Shown here piece by piece: positions 52,457 through 61,613 of a stretch of 64,000 nt of DNA. The translations under genes and the position numbers were made by a program. The notes under the pieces are model-generated. The model made no database searches. It was not told the origin of the DNA and was given only the letters and a program-made list of their open reading frames with translations. Origin of the DNA: Vibrio ulleungensis (GTDB taxonomy: Bacteria; Pseudomonadota; Gammaproteobacteria; Enterobacterales; Vibrionaceae); NCBI RefSeq assembly GCF_016900875.1, contig NZ_JAFEUM010000003.1, positions 310,001 through 374,000 on the forward strand, written 5' to 3'. Position 1 is the first letter of the stretch; each line of letters starts with the position of its first letter.

Positions 52457-53872
52457 ATGAAAAGCTATCTTAAATACCTGATCCCAATCGTAATTCCATT
52501 AATCGTTATTTTATTACCCGTTTCGGCCTTTCCGTTTGAAGGATTGACCATATTACAGCAGCGAGTGATCGCTCTGTTTTTACTGGCGGCACTGTGTTGG
52601 GTCTTCGAACCTATTCCTATCTACGCGACGTCTGTGGTCATCATTGTTTTAGAGCTGTTACTGATATCCGATAAAGGGATTATTTGGGCTAAGCAAGGTG
52701 CAGGTACGCCAGAGTTTGGCGAGCTTTTAAACTACACCGATATTATGGCAACCTTTTCTAGCCCAATCATTATGCTGTTTTTGGGTGGATTCTTTTTGGC
52801 TATGGCTGCCACCAAATATCGTTTAGATGTCAACTTAGCGCGGGTACTGCTAAAACCTTTTGGTCAAGATCCTAAATACGTCATGTTAGGTCTAATGCTG
52901 ATCACTGGTATTTTCTCCATGTTCATGTCCAATACCGCAACAACGGCAATGATGCTCTCTATCCTTGCGCCTGTGTTGGCGGTGTTTGGTCCTCGCGATC
53001 CAGGACGAGTAGCCTTTGCACTCAGTATTCCTGTTGCCGCGAACATCGGCGGTATAGGCACACCTATTGGTACGCCGCCAAATGCTATCGCGCTTAAATA
53101 TTTGGTTGGTGACAATGTAATAAGCTTTGGCGAATGGATGGCCTTTGGCGTGCCATTTGTGGTGATCATGATGGCGATTGCTTGGGTGCTTATTACCAAA
53201 TTGTATGGCTCTGAGCAGCAAAAAATTGAACTGAACATTCGCGGTAAATTCTTAAAGACACCGAAAGCCATAACGGTTTATGTGACCTTTGCGTTGACCA
53301 TACTGCTATGGCTAATGGGCTCGTCTCACGGGATGAACTCGTACACGGTAGCACTAATCCCAGTAGCTATTTTTTCGCTTACCGGCATCATTAACAAAGA
53401 AGATCTAAAGAAAATATCTTGGGATGTACTTTGGTTGGTATCGGGTGGTATCGCGTTGGGCTTAGCGCTGGATAAGACTGGGCTGGCGAAACTTGTGGTT
53501 AATAGCATTCCGTTTGATACCTATTCTCCTTACGTCGTATTGGTTGGCGCAGCAGCGCTGTGCTTGTTGATGGCAAACTTTATGTCGCATACCGCGACTG
53601 CCAACTTGTTGATGCCAATAATGGCCGCACTAGGAACGTCGATGACGAGCCTTACGCCTTTAGGTGGCGAAGTGACGCTGATCCTTATTGTGACCTTTGC
53701 AGCATCTTTAGGCATGTCTTTACCTATCAGTACGCCTCCGAATGCGCTAGCTCACGCTACGGGCAATGTACAGAGCAACCAGATGGCAAAAGTGGGTATT
53801 ATATTAGGACTGGTTGGCGTGTTCCTTAGCTTCATAATGGTGTGGGTACTCAACATTGTAGGTTTTATCTAA
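52457..53872 (+). CDS. DASS/SLC13-family anion transporter
   Basis: 471 residues from the ATG at 52457, though the frame opens at 52382. About eleven hydrophobic segments. The first sodium/substrate motif is intact (SNTATTAMM); the second is SHTATANLL, with His in place of Asn. The paired repeats with GTPIGTPPNAIAL and STPPNALAHATG are typical of sodium-coupled dicarboxylate or sulfate importers. It precedes the cNMP-binding kinase gene, suggesting a link between uptake and signalling. Confidence 0.8.
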   Translation: MKSYLKYLIPIVIPLIVILLPVSAFPFEGLTILQQRVIALFLLAALCWVFEPIPIYATSVVIIVLELLLISDKGIIWAKQGAGTPEFGELLNYTDIMATFSSPIIMLFLGGFFLAMAATKYRLDVNLARVLLKPFGQDPKYVMLGLMLITGIFSMFMSNTATTAMMLSILAPVLAVFGPRDPGRVAFALSIPVAANIGGIGTPIGTPPNAIALKYLVGDNVISFGEWMAFGVPFVVIMMAIAWVLITKLYGSEQQKIELNIRGKFLKTPKAITVYVTFALTILLWLMGSSHGMNSYTVALIPVAIFSLTGIINKEDLKKISWDVLWLVSGGIALGLALDKTGLAKLVVNSIPFDTYSPYVVLVGAAALCLLMANFMSHTATANLLMPIMAALGTSMTSLTPLGGEVTLILIVTFAASLGMSLPISTPPNALAHATGNVQSNQMAKVGIILGLVGVFLSFIMVWVLNIVGFI

Positions 53873-53924
53873 CCATATGAAATATCACTCGTTAAACGCG
53901 AACCTTTGGCAATAAGGAGCCGGT

Positions 53925-55247
53925 ATGGACAATGCGCTTAGACGCTTAGTTGATGCTTATTTTAGCAGTCCTAATCGAGTGATTAAGTTCGCCGCTGGCG
54001 AAGTGGTGATTGAGCAAAACAAATATAATGAGCGACTTTATTATGTTCGTGAAGGGGAGCTAGAAGCACTCTATACCGAACAAGAATTTGAGCAGCCTGT
54101 GTCAGTGTTTGTTGCGGGCGCTGGCTCATTCATTGGCGTGCACAGTTTTTTCTCTCGCACCTTAATCCCGTCTTCAACGGTAGTGGCAAAAACCGACGTC
54201 GAATTGGCGTGGATAGACAATCGGACTTTGGCGGTAGATGCTGACGAATTTGGCTCTTTATATGAGCAGTTTATGCCATTGATGGTCAGCGAACTGTCTC
54301 GCCGTCAACAGCGCGCCACTCTTGGCGCTATCGAAAAAGAAGAAGCCATCCAAAAACTTAACTCCGCTGAGCAGATGACCACATTAGGTCAGTTGGCGGC
54401 GGGTATTGCTCACGAGCTCAATAACGCTGTTGGGGTATTGAACAGTAAATCCGATCGCATGTATTCGGTGCTGCTTCAATTGGTTGAAGAAACCAACCCG
54501 CAAGCGAGCGCCTTCATTGATCAGGGGCTGATGTTCGGACAATCATTGAGCTCGAGTGAAGTTAGAAAGCGCGCTAAGAAGCTTGAGGGCGCGTTGGGTG
54601 TTTCCAGCCAACAAGCCAAGCAATTGGCCAAGGCTATGCCTGACGATGCCAGCCAACAGATGTGGATTGAGCAACCCGAGACTGCGGTCCGGTTTTGGGA
54701 GATTGGCCGCGATCTACACGATATGAAGCTTGCCGCGAAACATGCGGTCAGTATTGTTAAGTCTGTCAAACAGTTAGGCCGAGTCGATATAAATACCGAA
54801 GAGTCGATCAATATCAATGACAGCATTAATAAAGCCCTGTCATTATTGCAAAGTGAGCTTCGGCGCGTATCTGTGCATATCAGCCCCGCCGACCTGCCAA
54901 TGTTTAAAGGATCGTCTACAGAATTGGTTCAGGTGTGGGCAAATATTGTGAAAAACGCGTGTGATGCAATGGAAGGCGTCGATGAGCCTAGCTTAACGAT
55001 TTCGACCCGCGTCAGTAACAATAAGATCCTTGTAACAATGTCCAATAATGGGCCAGAAATAGACGAAGCCACTCGACGCAAGATTTTTCAGCCGAACTTT
55101 ACCACCAAAAAAGGTGGGCTTTCGTTTGGCTTAGGACTTGGATTGTCGATAGTGAAACGAATTATAAGTGGGTATGACGGAACGATAGTGGTCAAAAGTG
55201 ATGCTAATCAGACCGTTTTTCGCATTAAACTGCCGCTAGGAGAATAA
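53925..55247 (+). CDS. Histidine kinase with N-terminal cyclic-nucleotide-binding domain
   Basis: 440 residues, cytoplasmic. Residues about 15-120 form a cNMP-binding/CRP-like sensor domain (VREGELEALY, GSFIGVHSFFSR). The H box is LAAGIAHELNNAVGVL (His near residue 163), with a long helical part to about 300. The ATPase has the N box (VWANIVKNACDAM), a G1 region reading SNNGPEID instead of the usual DxGxG, and an intact G2 (GLGLGLSIVKR). The Asp-to-Asn change at G1 may weaken ATP binding. Two bases before the response regulator. Confidence 0.8.
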   Translation: MDNALRRLVDAYFSSPNRVIKFAAGEVVIEQNKYNERLYYVREGELEALYTEQEFEQPVSVFVAGAGSFIGVHSFFSRTLIPSSTVVAKTDVELAWIDNRTLAVDADEFGSLYEQFMPLMVSELSRRQQRATLGAIEKEEAIQKLNSAEQMTTLGQLAAGIAHELNNAVGVLNSKSDRMYSVLLQLVEETNPQASAFIDQGLMFGQSLSSSEVRKRAKKLEGALGVSSQQAKQLAKAMPDDASQQMWIEQPETAVRFWEIGRDLHDMKLAAKHAVSIVKSVKQLGRVDINTEESININDSINKALSLLQSELRRVSVHISPADLPMFKGSSTELVQVWANIVKNACDAMEGVDEPSLTISTRVSNNKILVTMSNNGPEIDEATRRKIFQPNFTTKKGGLSFGLGLGLSIVKRIISGYDGTIVVKSDANQTVFRIKLPLGE

Positions 55248-55248
55248 T

Positions 55249-55722
55249 ATGGAAAAGTTGAATCTCATTTGCGTTGATGACCAACGAGAAGTACTAAGTG
55301 CTGTAGTGCAAGACCTGGAAGTATTAGGCAGCTGGTTAAACATTGAAGAGTGTGAATCGGCCGATGAAGCGTTGGAACTCATGGATGACATCGATGCTGA
55401 GGGCGATTTTGTTGCAGTGGTAGTGAGTGACCATGTCATGCCCCAAAAAACTGGCGTTGAGCTCCTTGCCGACATTTCAGAAGATAGCCGCTTCCTATAC
55501 ACCAAAAAAGTGTTATTAACCGGTCAAGCGACACATTCAGACACCATTGAGGCGATCAATTCGGCACGCATCGAAAGCTATTTTGAAAAGCCGTGGAACG
55601 CCGATAAGTTGGTACAAACCGTTCGCGCGCTGGCGAGTGAGTTCATTTTTGACAAAGGACTCGACTACGAACAGTTCCACGGTGAACTTGATCAGCAAGT
55701 TCTGCTTAGCCGACTGCGCTAA
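55249..55722 (+). CDS. Response regulator, partner of the histidine kinase
   Basis: 157 residues. Receiver domain: acidic pair VDD (10-11), phosphorylated Asp61 in VVVSDHVMP, Thr in LLTGQAT and Lys in YFEKPW. No DNA-binding output; a helical tail follows from about 125. It starts one base after the kinase stop and is surely co-transcribed. Output may be through protein interaction. Confidence 0.85.
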   Translation: MEKLNLICVDDQREVLSAVVQDLEVLGSWLNIEECESADEALELMDDIDAEGDFVAVVVSDHVMPQKTGVELLADISEDSRFLYTKKVLLTGQATHSDTIEAINSARIESYFEKPWNADKLVQTVRALASEFIFDKGLDYEQFHGELDQQVLLSRLR

Positions 55723-55857
55723 AAAGCATCACTTCGCTTTCAGAAGTGTGATGCAAACCGTTTAAGTGATCAGCTCACAGTTTTTACATCCGCCACGCTG
55801 TGAGCCACTTCAACTTTCCACCTATCAGAGTGGGCTAAAGTTTACTGACTAATTCGA

Positions 55858-55893
55858 AGTCTTAGCTGCACATAGCTAAGACTCTTTTGTTTT
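55858..55893 (+). terminator. Terminator just upstream of udp
   Basis: AGTCTTAGCT (55858-55867) pairs with AGCTAAGACT (55874-55883), followed by CTTTTGTTTTT. It overlaps the space right before the udp ribosome site, so it ends the two-component transcript or acts as an attenuator for udp. A second hairpin without a T-run lies at 55726-55754. Confidence 0.8.
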
Positions 55894-55906
55894 TAAGGAG
55901 CCCCCA

Positions 55907-56668
55907 ATGACCGCAGCTGTTTTTCACTTAGGCGTGACCAAGGAAGATCTAGACGGTGCCACTCTGGCAATTATTCCTGGCGACCCAGCCCGTGTAGAAA
56001 AAATTGCTAATCTAATGCAAGAGCCAAAATTTCTTGCGAGTCACCGAGAGTACACACTGTTCTTGGCTAAGCTTGATGGCCAATCTGTTGTGGTATGTTC
56101 GACGGGAATTGGCGGTCCATCAACCTCAATTGCGGTTGAAGAGCTGGCGCAGCTAGGCGTAAATACGTTTCTACGCGTCGGCACAACGGGTGCAATCCAA
56201 CCGCATGTGAATGTGGGTGATATGATCGTGACCACTGGCTCTGTGCGTCTTGATGGTGCGAGCTTGCACTTTGCACCAATGGAATTCCCTGCTGTTTCTG
56301 ATTTCTCAGTGGCGACAGCAATGAAAGAAGCGGTGGAAGAAAACGGCGCTACCGTGCACATGGGTGTCACAGCGTCTTCCGATACTTTCTATCCTGGCCA
56401 AGAGCGATATGACACCTTCTCAGGCCGCGTGGTTAAGCGCTTCCAAGGTTCAATGAAAGAGTGGCAAGATATGGGTGTATTGAACTTCGAAATGGAGTCT
56501 GCAACGCTGTTGACCATGTGTGCTAGCTCTGGGTTAAGAGCGGGATGTGTCGCGGGTGTTATTATTAACCGCACGCAACAAGAAATCCCAAATCACGACA
56601 CGCTTAAAGAGACCGAAACTCGCTCTATTAAAGTAGTGGTTGAAGCCGCTCGTAAAATGCTTGGCTAA
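55907..56668 (+). CDS. udp: Uridine phosphorylase
   Basis: 253 residues, full length for Udp. [31 protein letters not shown] and the [12 protein letters not shown] motif identify the family, which splits uridine with phosphate into uracil and ribose 1-phosphate. Start ATG after AAGGAGCCCCCA. This is a core gene in Vibrio. Terminator 34 bases downstream. Confidence 0.92.
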   Translation: MTAAVFHLGVTKEDLDGATLAIIPGDPARVEKIANLMQEPKFLASHREYTLFLAKLDGQSVVVCSTGIGGPSTSIAVEELAQLGVNTFLRVGTTGAIQPHVNVGDMIVTTGSVRLDGASLHFAPMEFPAVSDFSVATAMKEAVEENGATVHMGVTASSDTFYPGQERYDTFSGRVVKRFQGSMKEWQDMGVLNFEMESATLLTMCASSGLRAGCVAGVIINRTQQEIPNHDTLKETETRSIKVVVEAARKMLG

Positions 56669-56702
56669 GTAAAAACGTTTATTCGTTTATCATTTTTCTG
56701 TC

Positions 56703-56728
56703 AAAACCCGCTTAAAGCGGGTTTTTTT
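56703..56728 (+). terminator. Rho-independent terminator after udp
   Basis: AAAACCCGCTT (56703-56713) pairs with AAGCGGGTTTT (56715-56725), followed by T. Good stability and position. Confidence 0.9.
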
Positions 56729-56832
56729 GTTCTAAAATATTGAAATGTCGAATGTAAAATCGAATATAGAGATTACCTTTCAACGTCGTTAGTGAGTAAA
56801 CTGTTCGCATTCGGCTCGAGGAGAACAAAATA

Positions 56833-57765
56833 ATGCTTAGCCTGCTGTTAATTGTGGTGGCCGTTGTCATAATAACGATCCCATGGTGGCGTAACCCTGA
56901 AAAAAAGATCCTCAATGATGACGCCAAAGCACAGGCGCCAGGGCAGTTTATCGCTTTAGATTATGGCGAAGTTCATTATCAGCTCACAGGACCTGATGAT
57001 GGCGAGTTGGTGGTGCTGCTTAATGGGTTTTCGGTTCCTTATTATGTATGGGAGCGCAATGTCGATTACCTTATAGAGCATGGATATCAAGTATTGCAGC
57101 TAGACTTTTGGGGCAGAGGATATTCCGACAGGCCAGATACCGACTATGACCGGCATTTATTCATCGCCCAATTAGACCACCTTGTCAAAGGGCTTGGTCT
57201 TGACCATAAGCCTCTTCATTTAGTAGGGCTATCTATGGGCGGAGCGGTGGCTGCAGCCTATGCCAGCGCGTATCCAGAAAGAGTCACCACAACCACTTTT
57301 ATGGCACCTTTGCATAAGCCAATCAGTTTGGGCCCGCTGCTATGGCCCGGGATCGGTCGTTGGCTAGCCTATACCGTTGTGATCCCAAGTTTTGCCAAGA
57401 AACAAGCTGACGACCTTGTGGCTCACAAAGATGTACAGCACTGGATAGACAACTATAAAGTGCAAATGAGCTACAAAGGGATCCGTCGCGCGCTTTATTC
57501 GACGTTCGCACACTTTATGCAAGATGATCCTTTACCGGATTTTCGCGCTTTGGCAAACGCCAACATCGATTCGTTACTTTTGTGGGGAGACCAAGACAAA
57601 ATGTTTCCGATTGAAGAGTCTGCGCGCGTTCGAGAGGCGCTTGGTGATAAGCACGAGTTTTTGGAAGTGAAAGGCGCTGCACATGCGCTGCAGTTTGAAA
57701 AAGCCGACCAAGTAAATGAAACCTTGGTGGCTTTTTTAAATCGAGCTAGAGATACGCAGCGTTAA
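56833..57765 (+). CDS. Membrane-anchored alpha/beta hydrolase
   Basis: 310 residues. N-terminal hydrophobic anchor (about 1-17), then an alpha/beta hydrolase: VVLLNGFSVPYYVW, DFWGRGYSDRP, nucleophile elbow VGLSMGGAVA (Ser near 135), Asp in LLWGDQDKMFP and His in GAAHALQFE. Resembles esterases and epoxide or lipid hydrolases of the envelope; substrate unknown. ATG after GAGGAGAACAAAATA. Confidence 0.8.
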   Translation: MLSLLLIVVAVVIITIPWWRNPEKKILNDDAKAQAPGQFIALDYGEVHYQLTGPDDGELVVLLNGFSVPYYVWERNVDYLIEHGYQVLQLDFWGRGYSDRPDTDYDRHLFIAQLDHLVKGLGLDHKPLHLVGLSMGGAVAAAYASAYPERVTTTTFMAPLHKPISLGPLLWPGIGRWLAYTVVIPSFAKKQADDLVAHKDVQHWIDNYKVQMSYKGIRRALYSTFAHFMQDDPLPDFRALANANIDSLLLWGDQDKMFPIEESARVREALGDKHEFLEVKGAAHALQFEKADQVNETLVAFLNRARDTQR

Positions 57766-57800
57766 GCGTTCAAAAATTATCGGTCACTAGACGGCAGAGA

Positions 57801-58958
57801 TTAGTTTAAAAAAGAGTGGCCGCCTGCTTTACTAAACCACTGTAATAAGTGGCGATCGAGCTCGGCTAACTCTTCTGGACCAATTAACGCAAGCCCAAGG
57901 TCTTTGGCTCGAGAGATATCGTTGTACCTAAGCGGTCTAAAACTTACCAACATCGCTCTCGCCTGAATACCGCCGAGCAAATCGCGCAATGATTCCAGTT
58001 TATAGAGGGTATCGTCACCGTCATCGCGCATACCTTTGGTTTTACACTCAATGATATGAAGCTTATTGTTTACTACAGTGGCGACGTCGAGTTCATTGCG
58101 CACTTCTTTGTTCGCAGCTTGACGATATACTTGCACATTTAACGCCTGATCTTGGATAGTAGGCATAGAATGCTTGATAAGCTCTATCGATTTGTGCACA
58201 TAGGTTTCTAGCCATTCACCGTTTGAGAAACGGCGGCAATCGTCTGTGGCGAAGGTTAGCGTGCCATTTTGATAAGTAGCAAGACCTACGTCGACCAAAT
58301 CTTGAATAAGCGTTGCCAGTTCTTTATACGTCTGCTGCTTGTCGCTCAGCTCTACCGATAAAGTTTGGCCTTTGCGACAGGTTGTGGCGAGGTAGTTGAG
58401 CGTGGCAAGGCCAGGTCCAAGCTCTAACGCATTGCTGGCCCACTTCTTACCGATATTAAAGAGCGAATCACTGATTTGACTGGCTTGCTCCGTAAACTCT
58501 GCACGCGCGCCAAAAATAGTAAGGTAGTCTTCGACGGTTATTTTGTCTTGTACCTGAATATCGTCTTTGTTTTGAGGGTATAACCAACACATTCGGTCGC
58601 TATTTGGCTCAACCACATAGATCGGCCAGCGGTTATGGCGGAAATTTTCGTATACCGAGAGTAGGCGATGCCTAATACCGCAGCTTGCGTTGAGTTTTAC
58701 CGTGGTGTTCTTACTTTCTAAGTACGTAATAAGGCTTTGCAACGCACCATGTAACGCGGTTGTGTTGACGACGTCCGGTATTTCAAAAAATTCGCTATCG
58801 ATGTCGTAACGCTTTAGGACTCGCTGAATACGCTCAAAAATGGGGTATTGGCTTTTATCGCCAATGAGGACCATGTTCGTACACTCGGTACGTTCGTCCA
58901 GAGGTGGGGTAAGCAAGCGAATCGGGTCTTTATCTAAAATGCCAACGTGAATTGTCAT
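57801..58958 (-). CDS. DUF1887 (Card1-like) CARF-domain nuclease
   Basis: 385 residues from the ATG complementing 58956-58958; the longer frame to 59009 is unlikely. N-terminal CARF-like domain (about 1-135), a helical middle, and a C-terminal PD-(D/E)xK nuclease with RNELDVATVVNNK and HIIECKTKG (Asp and ExK). Card1 of this family is activated by cyclic tetra-adenylate from type III CRISPR and cuts single-stranded nucleic acid. V. cholerae VC1899, a structurally known member, has similar length. No CRISPR genes are in this window. Confidence 0.85.
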   Translation of the reverse strand: MTIHVGILDKDPIRLLTPPLDERTECTNMVLIGDKSQYPIFERIQRVLKRYDIDSEFFEIPDVVNTTALHGALQSLITYLESKNTTVKLNASCGIRHRLLSVYENFRHNRWPIYVVEPNSDRMCWLYPQNKDDIQVQDKITVEDYLTIFGARAEFTEQASQISDSLFNIGKKWASNALELGPGLATLNYLATTCRKGQTLSVELSDKQQTYKELATLIQDLVDVGLATYQNGTLTFATDDCRRFSNGEWLETYVHKSIELIKHSMPTIQDQALNVQVYRQAANKEVRNELDVATVVNNKLHIIECKTKGMRDDGDDTLYKLESLRDLLGGIQARAMLVSFRPLRYNDISRAKDLGLALIGPEELAELDRHLLQWFSKAGGHSFLN

Positions 58959-59011
58959 ATCGGTTGATTCTTTTTTGTTATGGTTATTTACACTATTTGT
59001 CTTATACACAC

Positions 59012-59050
59012 AAAAAACAAGGGCAACATCGAAGATGTTGCCCTTTTTTA
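59012..59050 (-). terminator. Terminator of the chemotaxis receptor gene
   Basis: The inverted repeat AAGGGCAACATC (59019-59030) / GATGTTGCCCTT (59034-59045) is followed on the minus strand by GTTTTTTG. It separates the chemoreceptor and DUF1887 genes, which read in the same direction. Confidence 0.85.
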
Positions 59051-59065
59051 GGAGGTTAGGTGAAA

Positions 59066-61057
59066 TTAAAGCTTAAATTGATGAACCAATGAGCTCTGTT
59101 CACCCGACAATTCACTCAGCGATTGGTTTACGTCGGCAATCTTGGCGATTGCTTGGTAGTTTTCGTCGGCGATGTGATTGATGTCTTCGAGGCTACGAGC
59201 AATTTCAGATGTGGTTTGTGATTGCTCACCCGCCGCTTGTGAAATGTAGGTACTCATCTGGCTGATTTCTAGAATCAAGGCCTGAATTTCTTCCATCGCA
59301 CTGTTGGCTTCCGACGCTTGACTCACGGATTGCTCCATGTCGCTCATACAGCTCTTAATCACTTTACTGGCAGACTCCGAACTGGATTGCAGATTCGAAA
59401 TCATGGTTTCGATTTCAGAAGTCGATTCTGTCGTACGTTGTGCAAGTACACGCACTTCATCGGCAACCACCGCAAACCCGCGACCTTGTTCACCAGCACG
59501 CGCCGCTTCGATGGCTGCGTTAAGGGCGAGAAGATTGGTTTGCTCGGCAATGTTGCGAATAACATCGAGGATAGAGCCGATTTCACTACTCATGCGCTGC
59601 AGTTCGCCCACCGCTTCAACCGAACTCACTAGGCGAGTCTCGAGCTGATTGATGGTGGTGATGTTTGAACTCATTACACGGCGACCGGATTCTGACGCGG
59701 TTTCCACTTGATGCACTTTCTCTTGAGAGCTTTGTGCACTCTGAGCCACTTCATTTACCGAGTGTTCCATTTCGGTCATAGCGGTTGCTACACTCGCGGT
59801 TTGTTCTCGCTGTGTATTCAGTTTTTGCTGTGCATTTTGTGAGTTAGATTGGTTGCTAGATGCAGACTCTGCAAGGTTATCTGATGCGCTGTTAAGCTGT
59901 TTCAAAATATTGTGCAGGTTGTCGGCTAGGTCATTAATGTGGCCACTTACACGACTAAACTCGTTGTTGTTATTGTCTTCAATACGACGTGTCATATCAC
60001 CGGCGGTGAGTGACTCTAAGTTAGCGAGAATGCGTTTGAGCGGCTGGCGCACATTGTTGGCTAGGCGGTAGCCAATGAAACCTGCAAGCAACACCACAAC
60101 GCCACTCAAGCTAAGGGCTTGAACCAAACCTTTGTCATATACTTCGCCTGCGCCTTTCACTGAGCTATCAAGTGCGTTGATTGCGGCAACGTTGAAGGTT
60201 TCTAACTGCGCAACAATTTGGTCTGACTGAGTGGCAAGAATCGCAATGTTTTCATACAGAGTATTTTGCGTTTCAAGAAAGTCTAAATGGTAATCCAGCA
60301 CGCCACCTTTTTTACCCACGTCCAAAGAGAACTGCTCAACCGTTTTATCGAATGCTGAACCTAGTGCAGGAAGTTGGTTACGCAAGCCCTGATAAGCATA
60401 GTTAAGGTGAGTGACTGCTTTTTTGTTTGCTGTCATCGCCGTTCTCACTAATTCTAAATTAGAGCTGGCTAGCGCATCAGAGGTAGTTACTTCGGCATCT
60501 TTTAATTTTGTGAAGTAGCTTTTGGCGATAACTTTTACTGAAATACTGCTTGAGTCATCGACGTAGTCTTTTAACCCAGAATAAAGAGCGGACTGCATGC
60601 GTTGAAAGTCGCGACTTTTTTTCTGTACTTCTTCTTCAAAGGAGAACATCGCTTGATAATTGTCCATCGCTTCATTGGCTTGTGCGAAGTAAGCTTGCTC
60701 ACGTTCGTACAGCTCGGTAAATTGGTTTTTTAGCGATGGGTAAGACTGACTGAGCGTTTCGAGTTCTGCGAGCGTTTGTGCGTAGCTTTGCTGCTGCTGA
60801 CTAAACTGTTCGCGAATTGAGCCTAGACGCTCGGTGTCGCGAGTGGTGAGAAAGTCTTTAAACAGCTTATCAGCACTTAATAGCGCGATACTGGTTTCAT
60901 TAGACTTGGCCACAAGGGGCAGTGATTCGTTAGACACATTCACAAATTCGTCGTGAATTGTGCTCATGCCATTTAGCATCATTGCGGTTAATACGACGAA
61001 CATTAATACGATCACCGTAAAGCCAGTATACATTCGGCGAATTACCGAGCCTTTCAT
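59066..61057 (-). CDS. Methyl-accepting chemotaxis protein
   Basis: 663 residues from the ATG complementing 61055-61057, after AGGGAGAAATCT. First membrane helix at about 12-30, a long periplasmic helical sensor domain (about 35-315) and a second helix ([18 protein letters not shown]), then HAMP ([15 protein letters not shown]) and the signalling domain with the hairpin tip [37 protein letters not shown]. The periplasmic region is all helical, the kind that senses small ligands. Directly upstream of the DUF1887 gene. Confidence 0.9.
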   Translation of the reverse strand: MKGSVIRRMYTGFTVIVLMFVVLTAMMLNGMSTIHDEFVNVSNESLPLVAKSNETSIALLSADKLFKDFLTTRDTERLGSIREQFSQQQQSYAQTLAELETLSQSYPSLKNQFTELYEREQAYFAQANEAMDNYQAMFSFEEEVQKKSRDFQRMQSALYSGLKDYVDDSSSISVKVIAKSYFTKLKDAEVTTSDALASSNLELVRTAMTANKKAVTHLNYAYQGLRNQLPALGSAFDKTVEQFSLDVGKKGGVLDYHLDFLETQNTLYENIAILATQSDQIVAQLETFNVAAINALDSSVKGAGEVYDKGLVQALSLSGVVVLLAGFIGYRLANNVRQPLKRILANLESLTAGDMTRRIEDNNNNEFSRVSGHINDLADNLHNILKQLNSASDNLAESASSNQSNSQNAQQKLNTQREQTASVATAMTEMEHSVNEVAQSAQSSQEKVHQVETASESGRRVMSSNITTINQLETRLVSSVEAVGELQRMSSEIGSILDVIRNIAEQTNLLALNAAIEAARAGEQGRGFAVVADEVRVLAQRTTESTSEIETMISNLQSSSESASKVIKSCMSDMEQSVSQASEANSAMEEIQALILEISQMSTYISQAAGEQSQTTSEIARSLEDINHIADENYQAIAKIADVNQSLSELSGEQSSLVHQFKL

Positions 61058-61262
61058 AGATTTCTCCCTGTGACTGTACTTCAGTCTCACATGCTGTTTG
61101 GGCAGAGTGTACATTCTTTGCCTTGCGCGAACATTGACGAACCCCACATCTCATTCAATTAACAGCACGCCATTCTATAATGCCAATATCACAACGTATT
61201 GTGATTTTTGACGCTATCGCACATACTGTTTTTCTAAAAGAATTAGAACATTGGAGTTCATC

Positions 61263-61613
61263 ATGGCGGAAGAAACGATATTTAGTAAAATCATACGTAA
61301 AGAGATCCAAACTGATCTGCTTTATCAAGATGAATTAGTGACTGCCTTTCGTGATATTAACCCACGCGCGCCTCAGCATATTCTGATTATTCCAAACACG
61401 TTAATTCCGACCGTTAATGACGTAACGGCAGAAGATGAACAAGCCTTAGGTAGGATGTTCACAGTTGCGAGCAAGATCGCAAAACAAGAAGGAATTGATG
61501 AAGACGGTTACCGCTTGATTATTAACTGTAATTCTCACGGTGGTCAAGAAATATACCATATCCACATGCACCTGTTAGGTGGCAAACCTTTAGGTCCGAT
61601 GCTAGCGGTATAA
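61263..61613 (+). CDS. hinT: Histidine triad nucleotide-binding protein HinT
   Basis: 116 residues from the ATG at 61263. [20 protein letters not shown] is the HinT N-terminal pattern and the triad reads [11 protein letters not shown] (HxHxHxx). It hydrolyses aminoacyl-adenylates and AMP-amidates. First gene of the hinT-COG3014-ycfL-lpoB operon; the next gene's ATG overlaps its stop by one base. Confidence 0.92.
   Translation: MAEETIFSKIIRKEIQTDLLYQDELVTAFRDINPRAPQHILIIPNTLIPTVNDVTAEDEQALGRMFTVASKIAKQEGIDEDGYRLIINCNSHGGQEIYHIHMHLLGGKPLGPMLAV

Noticed and set aside
55726..55754. Terminator after the response regulator
   Set aside because: The stem GCATCACTTC/GAAGTGTGATGC is good but no T-run follows; the hairpin at 55858 is the better terminator.
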